The notes beneath the pieces are model-generated. The model did not search any database and was not told the DNA's origin. It saw only the letters and a list, made by a program, of their open reading frames with translations. Made by a program: the position numbers and the translations under genes. Positions 1 through 9,672 of a DNA stretch of 31,118 bases are shown piece by piece. The stretch covers positions 1-31,118 of the forward strand of contig JAXGTD010000035.1 of assembly GCA_040775095.1 (NCBI GenBank), read 5' to 3'. The stretch comes from JAXGTD01 sp040775095. GTDB lineage: Bacteria; Pseudomonadota; Gammaproteobacteria; Chromatiales; Chromatiaceae. Within the stretch, counting starts at the first letter, position 1, and every line of letters begins with the position of its first letter.

Positions 1-1
1 C

Positions 2-31
2 ACCCTGAACAAGATGACCACCGGTCACTGA
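2..31 (+). CDS. Possible 3' end of an upstream gene (partial)
   Basis: The first bases can be read as the last nine codons of a gene entering from the left (ending ...KMTTGH) with TGA at 29-31. The next gene starts 13 bases later, so the two would be in one operon. RND operons are often preceded by a regulator or an outer-membrane factor gene, but nothing in nine residues identifies this one. The frame is chosen only because it ends in a stop just before the next start. Confidence 0.3.
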   Translation, partial: TLNKMTTGH

Positions 32-44
32 CCTGAGAGATGCC

Positions 45-1232
45 ATGCACAGTCCGCTAGCAAGGTTGTTTTTTCCGGCCGCGCTCGTTTGCGCAATGAT
101 CGCCGTTGCCGGTTGTGAGACGAGTGAGTCGAACGCCACAGCAGCATCTGCGGCACCGCCGAAGGTCGGGGTGTTGGAGGTGCAGGCACGCGACGTGCTG
201 CTCGATACCGAGGTGGCCGGCCGCACGGTCGCCCACCTGATCGCCGAGGTGCGTCCGCAGGTGGGCGGTATCGTGCGCGAGCGCCTGTTCGAGGAGGGCA
301 GCGAGGTCGAGGCCGGGCAGGTGCTGTACGAGATCGATCCGGCCACCTACCAGGCCACGGTGGACAGCGCGCGCGCGGTACTGGCGCGTGACGAGGCGAA
401 GGCCGAGATCGCCGCCCTCAAGTTGCGACGCTATTCCGGCCTGCACGAGAAGAAGGCGGTCAGTGACGAAGACTACGACGAAGTGCGTGCCGAGCTCAAG
501 CAGGCCCGCGCCACGGTGGCCATGGACCAGGCCGCGCTTGCCGCCGCCGAGATCGATCTTGCCTACACCCGGGTCGCCGCGCCGATCGCCGGACGGGTGG
601 GGCGCTCGGCGGTCACCCCCGGGGCACTGGTCACGGCCAACCAGGCCACCGCCCTGGCCACGGTATACCAGCTGGATCCGATCTATGTCGATGTGACCCA
701 GTCCAGCGTCGAGATGCTGCGTCTGAAGCGCTCGCTGTCCAGTGGCCTGCTCAAGGCCGCCGGCGAGGATGCCAGCGTGGAGCTGATCCTCGAAGACGGC
801 AGCCGTTACACGCACCGCGGCAGGCTGCAATTCTCCGAGGTCAGCGTCGATCAGCAGACCGGCACGGTCACCCTGCGCGCGGTGTTCCCGAACCCCGAGC
901 AGGAGCTCCTGCCCGGTATGTATGTACGCGCGGTGCTGCACGAAGGGACCCGGGAGCACGCGGTCCTGGTACCACAACGCGCGGTAACACGCGATGCCAG
1001 CGGTACGGCATCCGCACTGATACTGAACGCCGACGACAAGGTCGAGGCGCGCGAGTTGAGCATTGCGCGCGCGGTGGGCAATGACTGGCTGGTCGACAGC
1101 GGTCTGAACGCAGGCGATCGCCTGATCATCGATGGGGTGCAGAAGATCCGCGCCGGTGCCACCGCCGAAGCGGTACCGCACGAAACCGTCACCGCTGTGA
1201 GCCGGACGGACGCGGCGAAGCACGAGAGTTGA
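45..1232 (+). CDS. RND efflux periplasmic adaptor lipoprotein (AcrA/MexA-like)
   Basis: Membrane-fusion subunit that links an inner-membrane RND pump to an outer-membrane channel. The 395-residue length fits the AcrA/MexA family. The N-terminus is a lipoprotein signal peptide with a hydrophobic core and lipobox VAGC, so Cys24 would be lipidated and anchor the protein in the periplasm. The split lipoyl domain (VRPQVGGIVRERLFEEGSEV at about 68-87 and APIAGRVGRS further on) flanks an alpha-helical hairpin rich in Ala, Glu and Lys. A beta-barrel region follows (GTVTLRAVFPNPEQELLPGM), typical of HlyD_D23/MexA proteins. GAGA lies 6 bases before the ATG. The pump gene begins 29 bases downstream, so they are almost certainly cotranscribed. 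Substrates cannot be read from the sequence. Confidence 0.95.
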   Translation: MHSPLARLFFPAALVCAMIAVAGCETSESNATAASAAPPKVGVLEVQARDVLLDTEVAGRTVAHLIAEVRPQVGGIVRERLFEEGSEVEAGQVLYEIDPATYQATVDSARAVLARDEAKAEIAALKLRRYSGLHEKKAVSDEDYDEVRAELKQARATVAMDQAALAAAEIDLAYTRVAAPIAGRVGRSAVTPGALVTANQATALATVYQLDPIYVDVTQSSVEMLRLKRSLSSGLLKAAGEDASVELILEDGSRYTHRGRLQFSEVSVDQQTGTVTLRAVFPNPEQELLPGMYVRAVLHEGTREHAVLVPQRAVTRDASGTASALILNADDKVEARELSIARAVGNDWLVDSGLNAGDRLIIDGVQKIRAGATAEAVPHETVTAVSRTDAAKHES

Positions 1233-1261
1233 ACCGAGCCACGTAAACCGGGAGACATTCC

Positions 1262-4200
1262 ATGTCGCGTTTTTTCATCGACCGCCCGATATTTGCCTGG
1301 GTCATTGCGATCTTCGTGATGCTGGGCGGCGTCCTGGCGATCCTGCAGCTGCCGGTATCGCAGTACCCGTCGATCGCGCCGCCGCAGATCACGATCAGTG
1401 CCAGTTACCCGGGTGCCTCGGCCCAGGCGGTGGAAGACACCGTTACCCAGGTCATCGAGCAACAGATGACCGGCGTCGACAATCTGCGCTACATGTCGTC
1501 GACCAGTGACGCGGCCGGCAACGCCTCGATCACGCTGACCTTCGAGAACGATACCGATCCGGACGTTGCACAGATGCAGGTGCAGAACAAGCTGCAGCTG
1601 GCCACGCCGTCGCTACCGTCGCAGGTGCAGCAGCAGGGCATGCGCGTGGCCAAGTCGGTACGCAACTTCCTGATGGTGGCCGCGCTGGTCTCCGAGGACG
1701 GCCGCATGGCCGCCGGCGACCTCGGCGACTACATGGCCAGCCACATGCAGGATCCGATCAGCCGCGTGGAAGGCGTCGGTGAGCTTCAGTTGTTCGAGTC
1801 GCAGTACGCGATGCGCATCTGGCTCGATCCGAACAAGCTGCACCAGTACGGCCTGACACCCAGTGACATCACCGCCGCGATCGAGGCGCAGAACGCGCAG
1901 GTCTCGGCCGGACAGCTCGGCGCCATCCCGGCGCTTGACGGTCAGCAGCTCAACGTGACCGTAACCGTGCAGAGTCGCCTGAACACCGCGGATGAGTTCG
2001 GCGACATCCTGTTATTGACCAAGTCCGACGGCGCCAGTGTGCGTCTGCGTGATGTTGCGCGCATCGAGCTCGGCAACGAGGACTACGAGAAGGCCGCGCG
2101 CTACAACGGCCAGCCGGCGGCCGGCATGGCGATCCGCCTGGCGACCGGTGCCAATGCGCTCGACACTGCCGAGCGGGTCCGGGCGCGCCTGCACGAGCTC
2201 GAGGCCTTCTACCCGGCAGGGGTCAAGACCGTGTTCCCGTACGACTCCACGCCATTCGTGCGCATCTCGATCGAAGAGGTGGTCGTGACGCTGGCCGAGG
2301 CGGTGGTGCTGGTGTTCCTGGTGATGTATCTGTTTCTGCAGAACTTCCGCGCCACGCTGATCCCGACACTGGCGGTGCCGGTGGTGCTGCTCGGCACCTT
2401 CGGTGTGCTGGCGATGTTCGGCTATTCGATCAATACCCTGACCATGTTCGCGATGGTGCTGGCGATCGGCCTGCTGGTCGACGACGCCATCGTCGTGGTC
2501 GAGAACGTCGAGCGCGTGATGCGCGAGGACGGCCTGTCGCCGCGCGAGGCGACGCGTCGCTCGATGGACCAGATCACCGGGGCCCTGGTCGGCATCGCGC
2601 TGGTGCTGTCGGCGGTGTTCGTGCCGATGGCCTTCTTCGGTGGCTCGACCGGCGTGATCTACCGCCAGTTCTCGGTCACGATCGTCTCGGCCATGTTGCT
2701 GTCGGTGGTCGTGGCCCTGGTACTCACGCCGGCGCTGTGCGCGACCTTGCTGAAGCCGATGAGCGGCGGGGGGCATGGCGGACAACGCGGTTTTTCCGGC
2801 TGGTTCAACCGCGGTTTCGACCGCGTGGCGGACGGCTATCGCGGCATCAACGCGTTCATCCTCAAGCGCGGCCTGCGCTTCGTGTTGATCTATCTGCTGC
2901 TCGGGGCCGGGCTGGTGGTGGGCTTCATGCGCTTGCCATCGTCGTTCCTGCCGGTCGAGGACCAGGGCTTCCTGCTCGCGCAGATCGTGCTGCCGCCCGG
3001 GGCGACCCGCGAGCGCACGCTGGCCGTCATCGAGCAGGTGGAGAAGCATTTCCTCGAGGATGAGTCGGCCACGGTCGACCGGATGATCGCGGTCGCCGGT
3101 TTCAGCTTCGCCGGCAGCGGGCAGAACATGGGCCTGGCGTTCGTGCAGCTCAAGGATTGGGCGCTGCGTGATTCCCCGGAGTTGCGCGCGCAGGCGATCG
3201 CGGCACGGGCGATGCAGGCCTTCTCCAAGACCCGCGACGCGCAGGTGCTCGCGTTCGTGCCGCCGGCCGTGATGGAGCTGGGCACGGCGAACGGCTTCGA
3301 CCTGTACCTGCAGGACAATGCCGGGGTCGGCCATCAGGCCCTGATGGAGGCACGCGACACCCTGCTCGCTCTGGCGGCGCAGGACTCACGCCTGGTCGCC
3401 GTCCGGCCCAATGGACTGGAAGACCGGCAGCAGTTGCAGATCGATATCGATCACGCGCGCTCGGGTGCGTACGGGCTGTCGGTCGCGCAGATCAACGACA
3501 CCGTCTCGACGGCGTGGGGCAGCGCCTATGTGGACGATTTCGTCCACGACGGACGCGTCAAGAAGGTTTACATGCAGGGCGACGTCGAATTCCGCATGCA
3601 AGCCGATGACTTGAACGCCTGGTATGTCCGTAACAGCGCCGGCGACATGGTGCCGTTCTCGGCGATCGCCGATGCGCAATGGAACTGGGGTTCGCCGCGA
3701 CTCGAGCGCTACAACGGCCAGTCCGCGGTCGAGGTCATGGGCCAGGCCGCGCCGGGTGTCAGTTCGGGTGACGCGATGGCCGCGGTCGAGGAGCTCGCCG
3801 GTCAACTGCCCGCTGGCGTCGGATTGTCGTGGACCGGCCTGTCGTTCGAGGAACGCCTTGCCGGCAGCCAGGCGCCGATGCTGTATGCGCTGTCTGTGCT
3901 GGTCGTGTTCCTGGCCCTGGCGGCGTTGTACGAGAGCTGGTCGGTGCCGTTCTCGGTACTGCTGATCGTTCCACTGGGCGTGTTCGGGGCCGTGCTCGCT
4001 ACCGGCCTGCGCGGGCTTGAGAACGACGTCTACTTCCAGGTCGGGTTGCTGACCACGGTCGGCCTGTCAGCGAAGAATGCGATCCTGATCGTCGAGTTCG
4101 CGAAGTCGCTGCACGAGCAGGGCAGGGACCTGGTCTCGGCCACGCTGGAGGCGGCACGCATGCGCCTTCGCCCAATCCTGATGACCTCGTTGGCATTCGG

Positions 4201-4426
4201 CTTCGGCGTGCTGCCACTGGCGCTCGGCACCGGCGCCGGTTCGGGTGGCCAGAATGCCATCGGTACCAGCGTGCTCGGCGGCATGCTCGCGGCGACTGTG
4301 TTGGGGATTTTCTTCGTGCCCTTGTTCTTCGTCCTGGTCAAGCGCGGAATGGGCGGACGTCGCCCTGTTGAGTCGCCCGTCGACCCGGCGCATACACTTG
4401 CGGTTGCCAAGGGCGGGCACGCGTGA
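1262..4426 (+). CDS. RND multidrug efflux pump, inner-membrane permease (AcrB/MexB, HAE-1 family)
   Basis: Proton-driven drug exporter of 1054 residues, the usual size for AcrB homologues. It opens with the family N-terminus MSRFFIDRPIFAWVIAI (TM1), followed by a large periplasmic loop, TM2-6, a second loop and TM7-12. The proton-relay acidic pair in TM4 is intact and falls at Asp407-Asp408 (GLLVDDAIVVVENVE), the same numbers as E. coli AcrB. The TM10 lysine is Lys938 (SAKNAILIVEFAK). A good ribosome site (GGGAGA) lies before the ATG. The adaptor is just upstream and an MFS drug transporter overlaps its stop codon. No outer-membrane factor gene is in the window, so it may use a TolC-like channel encoded elsewhere or to the left. 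Confidence 0.97.
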   Translation: MSRFFIDRPIFAWVIAIFVMLGGVLAILQLPVSQYPSIAPPQITISASYPGASAQAVEDTVTQVIEQQMTGVDNLRYMSSTSDAAGNASITLTFENDTDPDVAQMQVQNKLQLATPSLPSQVQQQGMRVAKSVRNFLMVAALVSEDGRMAAGDLGDYMASHMQDPISRVEGVGELQLFESQYAMRIWLDPNKLHQYGLTPSDITAAIEAQNAQVSAGQLGAIPALDGQQLNVTVTVQSRLNTADEFGDILLLTKSDGASVRLRDVARIELGNEDYEKAARYNGQPAAGMAIRLATGANALDTAERVRARLHELEAFYPAGVKTVFPYDSTPFVRISIEEVVVTLAEAVVLVFLVMYLFLQNFRATLIPTLAVPVVLLGTFGVLAMFGYSINTLTMFAMVLAIGLLVDDAIVVVENVERVMREDGLSPREATRRSMDQITGALVGIALVLSAVFVPMAFFGGSTGVIYRQFSVTIVSAMLLSVVVALVLTPALCATLLKPMSGGGHGGQRGFSGWFNRGFDRVADGYRGINAFILKRGLRFVLIYLLLGAGLVVGFMRLPSSFLPVEDQGFLLAQIVLPPGATRERTLAVIEQVEKHFLEDESATVDRMIAVAGFSFAGSGQNMGLAFVQLKDWALRDSPELRAQAIAARAMQAFSKTRDAQVLAFVPPAVMELGTANGFDLYLQDNAGVGHQALMEARDTLLALAAQDSRLVAVRPNGLEDRQQLQIDIDHARSGAYGLSVAQINDTVSTAWGSAYVDDFVHDGRVKKVYMQGDVEFRMQADDLNAWYVRNSAGDMVPFSAIADAQWNWGSPRLERYNGQSAVEVMGQAAPGVSSGDAMAAVEELAGQLPAGVGLSWTGLSFEERLAGSQAPMLYALSVLVVFLALAALYESWSVPFSVLLIVPLGVFGAVLATGLRGLENDVYFQVGLLTTVGLSAKNAILIVEFAKSLHEQGRDLVSATLEAARMRLRPILMTSLAFGFGVLPLALGTGAGSGGQNAIGTSVLGGMLAATVLGIFFVPLFFVLVKRGMGGRRPVESPVDPAHTLAVAKGGHA

Positions 4427-5667
4427 GCACTGCGAGATCAGACAACCCGCTCGGCGGCAGGATGCACTTTCGTGAGCTCGTCGCCTTCATCGCCGCGTGT
4501 ATGGCGCTGAACGCGCTGGCCATCGACATCATGCTGCCGGCCTTGCCCGACCTGACCCGCGACTTCCACCTGGCTGATCCCAATCACGCGCAGGCGGTCA
4601 TCGCCGTGTACCTGGTGGGCATGGGGGTGTCGCAGCTGTTCTATGGCCCACTGTCGGACCGGTTCGGACGCCGCCCGGTCCTGATCGGCGGCTTGCTGCT
4701 GTTCTCAGTGGCAGGACTGCTGTCGGCGATGAGCGCCGGCTTCGAGATGTTGCTGGTGGCCCGCTTTATCCAGGGCATGGGAGCGGGCGCGCCGCGCGTG
4801 ATCGCGTTGGCGCTGGCGCGCGACACACATGCCGGACGCCAGCTCGGTCGCGTGATGTCGCTGGCGATGATGATCTTCATGGCGGTACCGATCCTGGCGC
4901 CTTCCCTGGGCCAACTGATCCTGCTGGTCGCGCCCTGGCGTTGGAGCTTCGGTGCCCTGGTCATCGGTGGCGGGCTGGTCCTGCTTTGGGCAGTAGCGCG
5001 CCTGGATGAAACGCTGCCCCTGGATCGGCGGCGCCGGCTATCGCCGGCGGCGATCCTCGCCGGTTACCGGATGACCCTGGGGTCGCGCGAGGCGTTCAGC
5101 TACATGGTCGCCCTCGGCCTGGTGTTTGGTGCGCAGATGGGGTTCATCATCTCGGCGCAGCGCATCTTCGCCGAGGTGTTCGACGCCGGTCGCAGTTTCA
5201 GCCTGCTGCTTGCGCTGGTTGCATCGGCGATGGCGCTGACTGCCTTTACCAATTCGCGCCTGGTGTTGCGTTTCGGCATGCGCCGAATCGCCATCGCCGG
5301 CCTCATTTCGCTGGTGATGCTCAATGTGACACACCTGGCCGTGGCCTGGCATGGCGGCGAGGCATTGTGGGGATTCCTGCTGATACAGATGGGCAGCATG
5401 GCGATGTTCGGTTTTCTCGGCGCGAACCTGAACACCCTGGCGATCGATCCGCTCGGCCATATCGCCGGTACCGCGTCATCGGCGATCGGCGTGTTCTCGA
5501 CCGTGCTGGGGGCGTTGCTGGGCTTCGCGGTGGGCCAGTCATTCGATGGTACCGTCGTGCCTTTGACCCTGGCGTACGTCGTGCTTGGTTCGTCTGCATT
5601 ATGGGCCGTGTTGATCGCAGAACGGGGCGGGGCGATGCCGCTGTCGAGTCCGGAGGCGGGTTGCTGA
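4423..5667 (+). CDS. MFS drug transporter, Bcr/CflA family
   Basis: Drug:H+ antiporter of 414 residues with about 12 hydrophobic segments, the standard size for Bcr/CflA proteins. MFS motif A is clear in the loop after TM2 (YGPLSDRFGRRPVLIGG, about residues 74-90). The late GHIAGTASSAIG segment is typical of the Bcr group. The start is a GTG at 4423 whose last bases form part of the TGA of the RND pump gene (GTGA overlap), which implies translational coupling. The family exports compounds such as bicyclomycin, chloramphenicol or sulfonamides, but the substrate here is unknown. It is the last gene of the operon and converges on the ABC exporter genes; 93 bases separate the two stop codons, and no clear terminator is seen there. 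Confidence 0.92.
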   Translation: MSTARSDNPLGGRMHFRELVAFIAACMALNALAIDIMLPALPDLTRDFHLADPNHAQAVIAVYLVGMGVSQLFYGPLSDRFGRRPVLIGGLLLFSVAGLLSAMSAGFEMLLVARFIQGMGAGAPRVIALALARDTHAGRQLGRVMSLAMMIFMAVPILAPSLGQLILLVAPWRWSFGALVIGGGLVLLWAVARLDETLPLDRRRRLSPAAILAGYRMTLGSREAFSYMVALGLVFGAQMGFIISAQRIFAEVFDAGRSFSLLLALVASAMALTAFTNSRLVLRFGMRRIAIAGLISLVMLNVTHLAVAWHGGEALWGFLLIQMGSMAMFGFLGANLNTLAIDPLGHIAGTASSAIGVFSTVLGALLGFAVGQSFDGTVVPLTLAYVVLGSSALWAVLIAERGGAMPLSSPEAGC

Positions 5668-5760
5668 TCCTCATTTCACGAGACCCTAGCAAGCTTATCC
5701 CCCCGACGCCGACCCCGGAGTCATCCTGCAATCGTCTTGGATCGAAGATTCTCACATTCC

Positions 5761-6885
5761 CTATGTGCTGACGCTGATGGATCGGCGGAACAGGGCCAGA
5801 CTGGCGCTGAAGAAGATGGATCCGAGGCCGACGATGGTGAGGATCTGCGGCCAGACTATGGCGAGGTCAGCGCCACGGAAGACGACGGCCTGGGCAAATG
5901 CCATGTAGTGGCGCGAGGGCAGAAACCAGGTCACGGGTTGAATGATCCCGGGCTGGCTCTCGATCGGGCTCATGCCACCGGAGAGCATCATCATCGGCAT
6001 GATCACCATCATCATCAGCAGCGCGAACTGTGCCATAGTGCGGGCGATAGTGCCCAGGAAGATGCCGATGGCGGCGGCAGCGAACAGGTAGAGGGTCGTG
6101 CCGCCAAGCAACAGCAATCGGGATCCGGCAATCGGCACGTCGAGCATGGTTTCGACGACAAACAGCATCGACAGCGAGAACGCAACGAGAATGATCAACC
6201 CGTTGGCCCAGACCTTGGACAGGACGATTTGAAACGAGGTCAGCGGCATGACCAGCAGGTGCTCGATGGTGCCGTGCTCACGCTCACGCAGCAGCGCCGC
6301 GCCGGTCAGTATGATCGTCAGCATCGAGATCTGATTGAGCAGTGCGTTGATGGCGCTGAACCACATCCCTGTGCCGTTGGGGTTGAAGGCACGGCGCTGG
6401 ACTAATGTCACGTCGGTTGCCGCGGTTTCGTCGGAGCGATTTATAAAGTGGCTCACCTCGTCGCTCACAATGCTCTGAATGTAGCTGTTGCCGAGGCTCG
6501 CCTGAGTGACCGCCGTGGCGTCGATGTTGATCTGGACACTGGGTTGGCGGCCCTGTCGCACGTCCTCTTCGAATTTCGGTGGGATCGCCACCACGAACAT
6601 AAAACGATCCTGGTCCATTGCCTGGTCGACCTCGGCAGGAGAAATCAGTTCCGGTGTCTGGAAATAGGGAGGGTAGAGCGCGTTCGCGATGGCGCGCGAG
6701 AGCGTCGAGCGATCCTCGTCGACGATGGCAACCGAGGCATTGTTGACCGACTCGCTGGTGGCGGTGGACTGCGAATAGATATCTAAGCTGAATGAATAGA
6801 TGATCAGCACAACGATGAAAACATCGCCGAGAACGCTGCGCAGTTCCTTGGTGCCGAGCCAGAAGATGTTGATCCAGGTCTTCAT
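5761..6885 (-). CDS. yhhJ: ABC-2 type exporter permease (YhhJ-like)
   Basis: Inner-membrane permease of 374 residues. One N-terminal TM segment (about 22-36) is followed by a large extracytoplasmic domain, then five to six C-terminal TM segments (about 175-370) as in ABC2_membrane_3 proteins. The segment ALLREREHGTIEHLLVMPLT is the conserved ABC-2 coupling motif. The ATG is preceded at 8 bases by a perfect AGGAGG, which lies at the end of rbbA; only 3 bases separate the two genes. The order matches E. coli yhiI-rbbA-yhhJ, on which the symbol is based. It should pair with the permease half of the RbbA-like protein to form the membrane channel. Substrate unknown. Confidence 0.88.
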   Translation of the reverse strand: MKTWINIFWLGTKELRSVLGDVFIVVLIIYSFSLDIYSQSTATSESVNNASVAIVDEDRSTLSRAIANALYPPYFQTPELISPAEVDQAMDQDRFMFVVAIPPKFEEDVRQGRQPSVQINIDATAVTQASLGNSYIQSIVSDEVSHFINRSDETAATDVTLVQRRAFNPNGTGMWFSAINALLNQISMLTIILTGAALLREREHGTIEHLLVMPLTSFQIVLSKVWANGLIILVAFSLSMLFVVETMLDVPIAGSRLLLLGGTTLYLFAAAAIGIFLGTIARTMAQFALLMMMVIMPMMMLSGGMSPIESQPGIIQPVTWFLPSRHYMAFAQAVVFRGADLAIVWPQILTIVGLGSIFFSASLALFRRSISVST

Positions 6886-6888
6886 CGC

Positions 6889-9657
6889 TCAGGCCTCCTG
6901 TTTTTTCAGGAACGCCGCTGCTATGGCGACGAGGATGGGGCCGAAGATGGCGAGTGCGATGAGATCCCCCGTCAGATCAGGCAAGCTCAGCCCCTTGGTG
7001 AATGCGGCAACGCTCAGATGCATGTAGTAGGTCGCCGGCCAAATCGAGCCTATGAGGTGTCCGCCCCCTTCCAGCGTCGACGTTGGCTGGATCATTCCAG
7101 AGAACTGCATCGTCGGCATCATCGACAGGATCGCGGTGGCAAAAACGGCGGCGACCTGTGATTTCGTGACCGACGAAACCAGCAACCCGAAACCGGTCGA
7201 TGCGAAGACGAAGAAGAAGGCCCCCAGGCTTAGGCCCAGCAGGCTGCCCTTCAACGGCACCTGCAACAGGAATTCGACCAGGAGCGTCAGAATGACGAAG
7301 TTGACCATGCCGATACCGATATAGGGCAGCTGCTTGCCGACCAGGAACTCGATCCGGTTTGTCGGTGTGACGTAGAAATTCGTGATGGTGCCGATCTCCT
7401 TCTCGCGCGCCATGCTGACCGCCATCAGGATCGCCGGAAACATGAGCAGCAGCAGGGCCGGCGTCTTCGGCCCGACCGAATAGATGGTTTCGAACGACGG
7501 GTTGTAACGGTAGCGCGGCTCGAGCACCACGTTCGATGCGGCGCTCGCGTCGATACCGGCGTCCGTTGCGAGCTCCGTGAGATAGAGGCTGTGCACGCCC
7601 GTGACATAGCCCTCGATAGTGCTGGCACGCGTCGTATTGGCGCCGTCGATCCAGGCAGACACGCTGGGGGTCTCGCCCTTGTTCAAATCCCGGCCGAAGC
7701 CCGGCGGAATCTCGATGGCCAGGGTGATGTCGTTAGACTTCAGCCGCCGTTCGAGCTCGTCCTTGCTGCGGAGCTCCGGCTGTTCGCTGAAATAGCGTGA
7801 GCCTTGGAAGTTGCGCAGATACTGGCGGCTCTCGGGGGTGCGATCGAGATCGAGCGCGGCATAGGTCAGATCTTCGACGTCGAGCGAGATGCCGTAAGCC
7901 ATGACCATCAGCAGGATTGCACTGCCGAGAAAGGCAAACGCCAGGCGCACCGGGTCACGCATGACCTCCATCATTTCGCGATAGCTGTAGGCAAGCAGCC
8001 TGTTGAGGCTGAAGCCATGGAGTTTGGCATTGTCGGCCGGCAAGTCTGTCAGCCCCGGGGATTCCTCGGCCAATTCCTCAGGCTGCGCGGCTGCCGCTGC
8101 CCCACCTTCCTCGTCCGTCTCACTGATCGCGTCCTCGAGGTAACCGATGAAGGCCTCCTCCAGTGAGGTCGCGCCTTTGGCCTCCACCAGGTGCTGCGGC
8201 TCGTCGTAGACGAGCACCTGGCCGGCGTGCATGAGCGAAATGCGGTCGCAGCGCAGTGCCTCGTTCATGAAGTGAGTGGAGATGAAGATCGTCACTTTAT
8301 CGCGACGCGACAACTCGATCAGCAGCTCCCAGAACCCGTCGCGCGCCACCGGATCGACGCCAGAGGTCGGTTCATCCAGAATGAGCATCTCGGGCTCGTG
8401 GATGACCGCGACCGCAAGCGAAAGCCGCTGGCGCATACCGAGGGGCAGCGATGCGGCCAGCGCGTCCATGTGCTTGCGCAGAGCGAAGCGATCGACCAGC
8501 GTATTGATCCGCTCGGCCGACTTCTCGGGCGTGAGATGGAACAACCGGGCGTGCAGCGTCAGGTTCTGCGCCACGGTCAACTCCCCATAGAGCGAGAAGG
8601 CCTGGGTCATGAAACCGACGCGCTTGCGCGTTTCCAGATCGTTCGCATCCACTGGCTTGCCGAACAGGAACGCCTCGCCCTCGGAGAGCGGCAGGAGACC
8701 CGTCAGCATCTTCATGGTGGTGGTCTTGCCGCAGCCGTTGGAGCCGAGAAAGCCAAAAATCTCACCGGCCTGGATTTCAAAGCTGACCTTGTCTACAGCG
8801 GTAAAATCACCGAAGCGTCGGGTCAGGCCTTTGGCGACGATGGCCGGCGTTCCCTCGACCTTCTCGAACGGCGGGATGACCAGCTCGGTATTGCCACCGC
8901 GTTTCTCCTCCGGCAACAGGCGCACGAACGCCGTTTCCAGGTCCTCGGCCCCGGTCCTGGTTTTGAGCGCTTCCGGTGCGCCGGTGTCGAGAACATGCCC
9001 AGCGTCCATCGCCACCAGCCAGTCGAAGCCTTCGGCTTCGTCCATATAGGCGGTGGAGACGAGCACGCTCATGGTCGGACGTTCACCACGTATCGCGGCG
9101 ATCAGCTCCCAGAACTGGCGCCTTGATAAAGGGTCGACGCCGGTCGTCGGCTCGTCCAGTATCAGCAGATCCGGGTCATGAATGAGCGAGCAGCAGAGCC
9201 CCAACTTCTGTTTCATGCCCCCTGACAGCTTGCCGGCCGGGCGTGGCAGGAATGGATGGAGCCCCGTTGCCTTGGTCAGCCGATCAATGCGCCTCTTGCG
9301 CTCACCCGGACCCTGACCGAACAGCTTACCGAAGAAGTCCAGGTTCTCCCGGACGCTGAGATCGGCATAGAGGTTTTTGCCGAGTCCCTGAGGCATGTAG
9401 GCAATGCGTGGTCCGACGGCTTTTCGATGGGCAGCCGATGCCATGTCGCCGCCGAGCACCTCGAGGCGGCCCTGCTGCAGCCTGCGCGCCCCCGAGATGA
9501 GCCCCAGCAGCGTCGACTTGCCGACACCGTCCGGCCCAAGCAGGCCGACCATCAGACCTGAGGGAATGTCCAGTGTCACATCATCGACGGCATGTATCTT
9601 TTTATAGGCGTGTGTGAGGGCTTGGATGCGGGCGATCGGACGGTCTTGTGCTGCCAT
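6889..9657 (-). CDS. rbbA: Fused ABC transporter: two ATPase domains plus ABC-2 permease (RbbA/YhiH-like)
   Basis: The 922-residue protein carries three modules. The first ATPase domain has Walker A GPDGVGKST (41-49), signature LSGGMKQKL (143-151) and Walker B LLILDEP (about 163-169). The second has Walker A GSNGCGKTT (304-312), a degenerate signature LPLGMRQRL (403-411) and Walker B MLILDEP (about 423-429). The C-terminal third (about 550-920) is an ABC-2 permease with TM segments and the coupling motif SMAREKEIGTITNFYVTPTN. Size and domain order match E. coli RbbA (about 911 residues), reported as a ribosome-associated ATPase although its architecture is that of an exporter. The adaptor gene lies 15 bases upstream and the second permease 3 bases downstream, which favours an export role. 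Confidence 0.9.
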   Translation of the reverse strand: MAAQDRPIARIQALTHAYKKIHAVDDVTLDIPSGLMVGLLGPDGVGKSTLLGLISGARRLQQGRLEVLGGDMASAAHRKAVGPRIAYMPQGLGKNLYADLSVRENLDFFGKLFGQGPGERKRRIDRLTKATGLHPFLPRPAGKLSGGMKQKLGLCCSLIHDPDLLILDEPTTGVDPLSRRQFWELIAAIRGERPTMSVLVSTAYMDEAEGFDWLVAMDAGHVLDTGAPEALKTRTGAEDLETAFVRLLPEEKRGGNTELVIPPFEKVEGTPAIVAKGLTRRFGDFTAVDKVSFEIQAGEIFGFLGSNGCGKTTTMKMLTGLLPLSEGEAFLFGKPVDANDLETRKRVGFMTQAFSLYGELTVAQNLTLHARLFHLTPEKSAERINTLVDRFALRKHMDALAASLPLGMRQRLSLAVAVIHEPEMLILDEPTSGVDPVARDGFWELLIELSRRDKVTIFISTHFMNEALRCDRISLMHAGQVLVYDEPQHLVEAKGATSLEEAFIGYLEDAISETDEEGGAAAAAQPEELAEESPGLTDLPADNAKLHGFSLNRLLAYSYREMMEVMRDPVRLAFAFLGSAILLMVMAYGISLDVEDLTYAALDLDRTPESRQYLRNFQGSRYFSEQPELRSKDELERRLKSNDITLAIEIPPGFGRDLNKGETPSVSAWIDGANTTRASTIEGYVTGVHSLYLTELATDAGIDASAASNVVLEPRYRYNPSFETIYSVGPKTPALLLLMFPAILMAVSMAREKEIGTITNFYVTPTNRIEFLVGKQLPYIGIGMVNFVILTLLVEFLLQVPLKGSLLGLSLGAFFFVFASTGFGLLVSSVTKSQVAAVFATAILSMMPTMQFSGMIQPTSTLEGGGHLIGSIWPATYYMHLSVAAFTKGLSLPDLTGDLIALAIFGPILVAIAAAFLKKQEA

Positions 9658-9672
9658 GGCCCCGCACCCGCG

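Noticed and set aside
57..1223. 388-codon open frame on the minus strand opposite the RND adaptor
   Set aside because: It is an antisense frame caused by GC-rich codon bias. The plus-strand frame has a lipobox, family motifs and operon context.
2012..3334. 440-codon minus-strand open frame opposite the RND pump
   Set aside because: Composition is almost entirely Arg, His, Gln and Asp with no hydrophobic core, typical of antisense translation.
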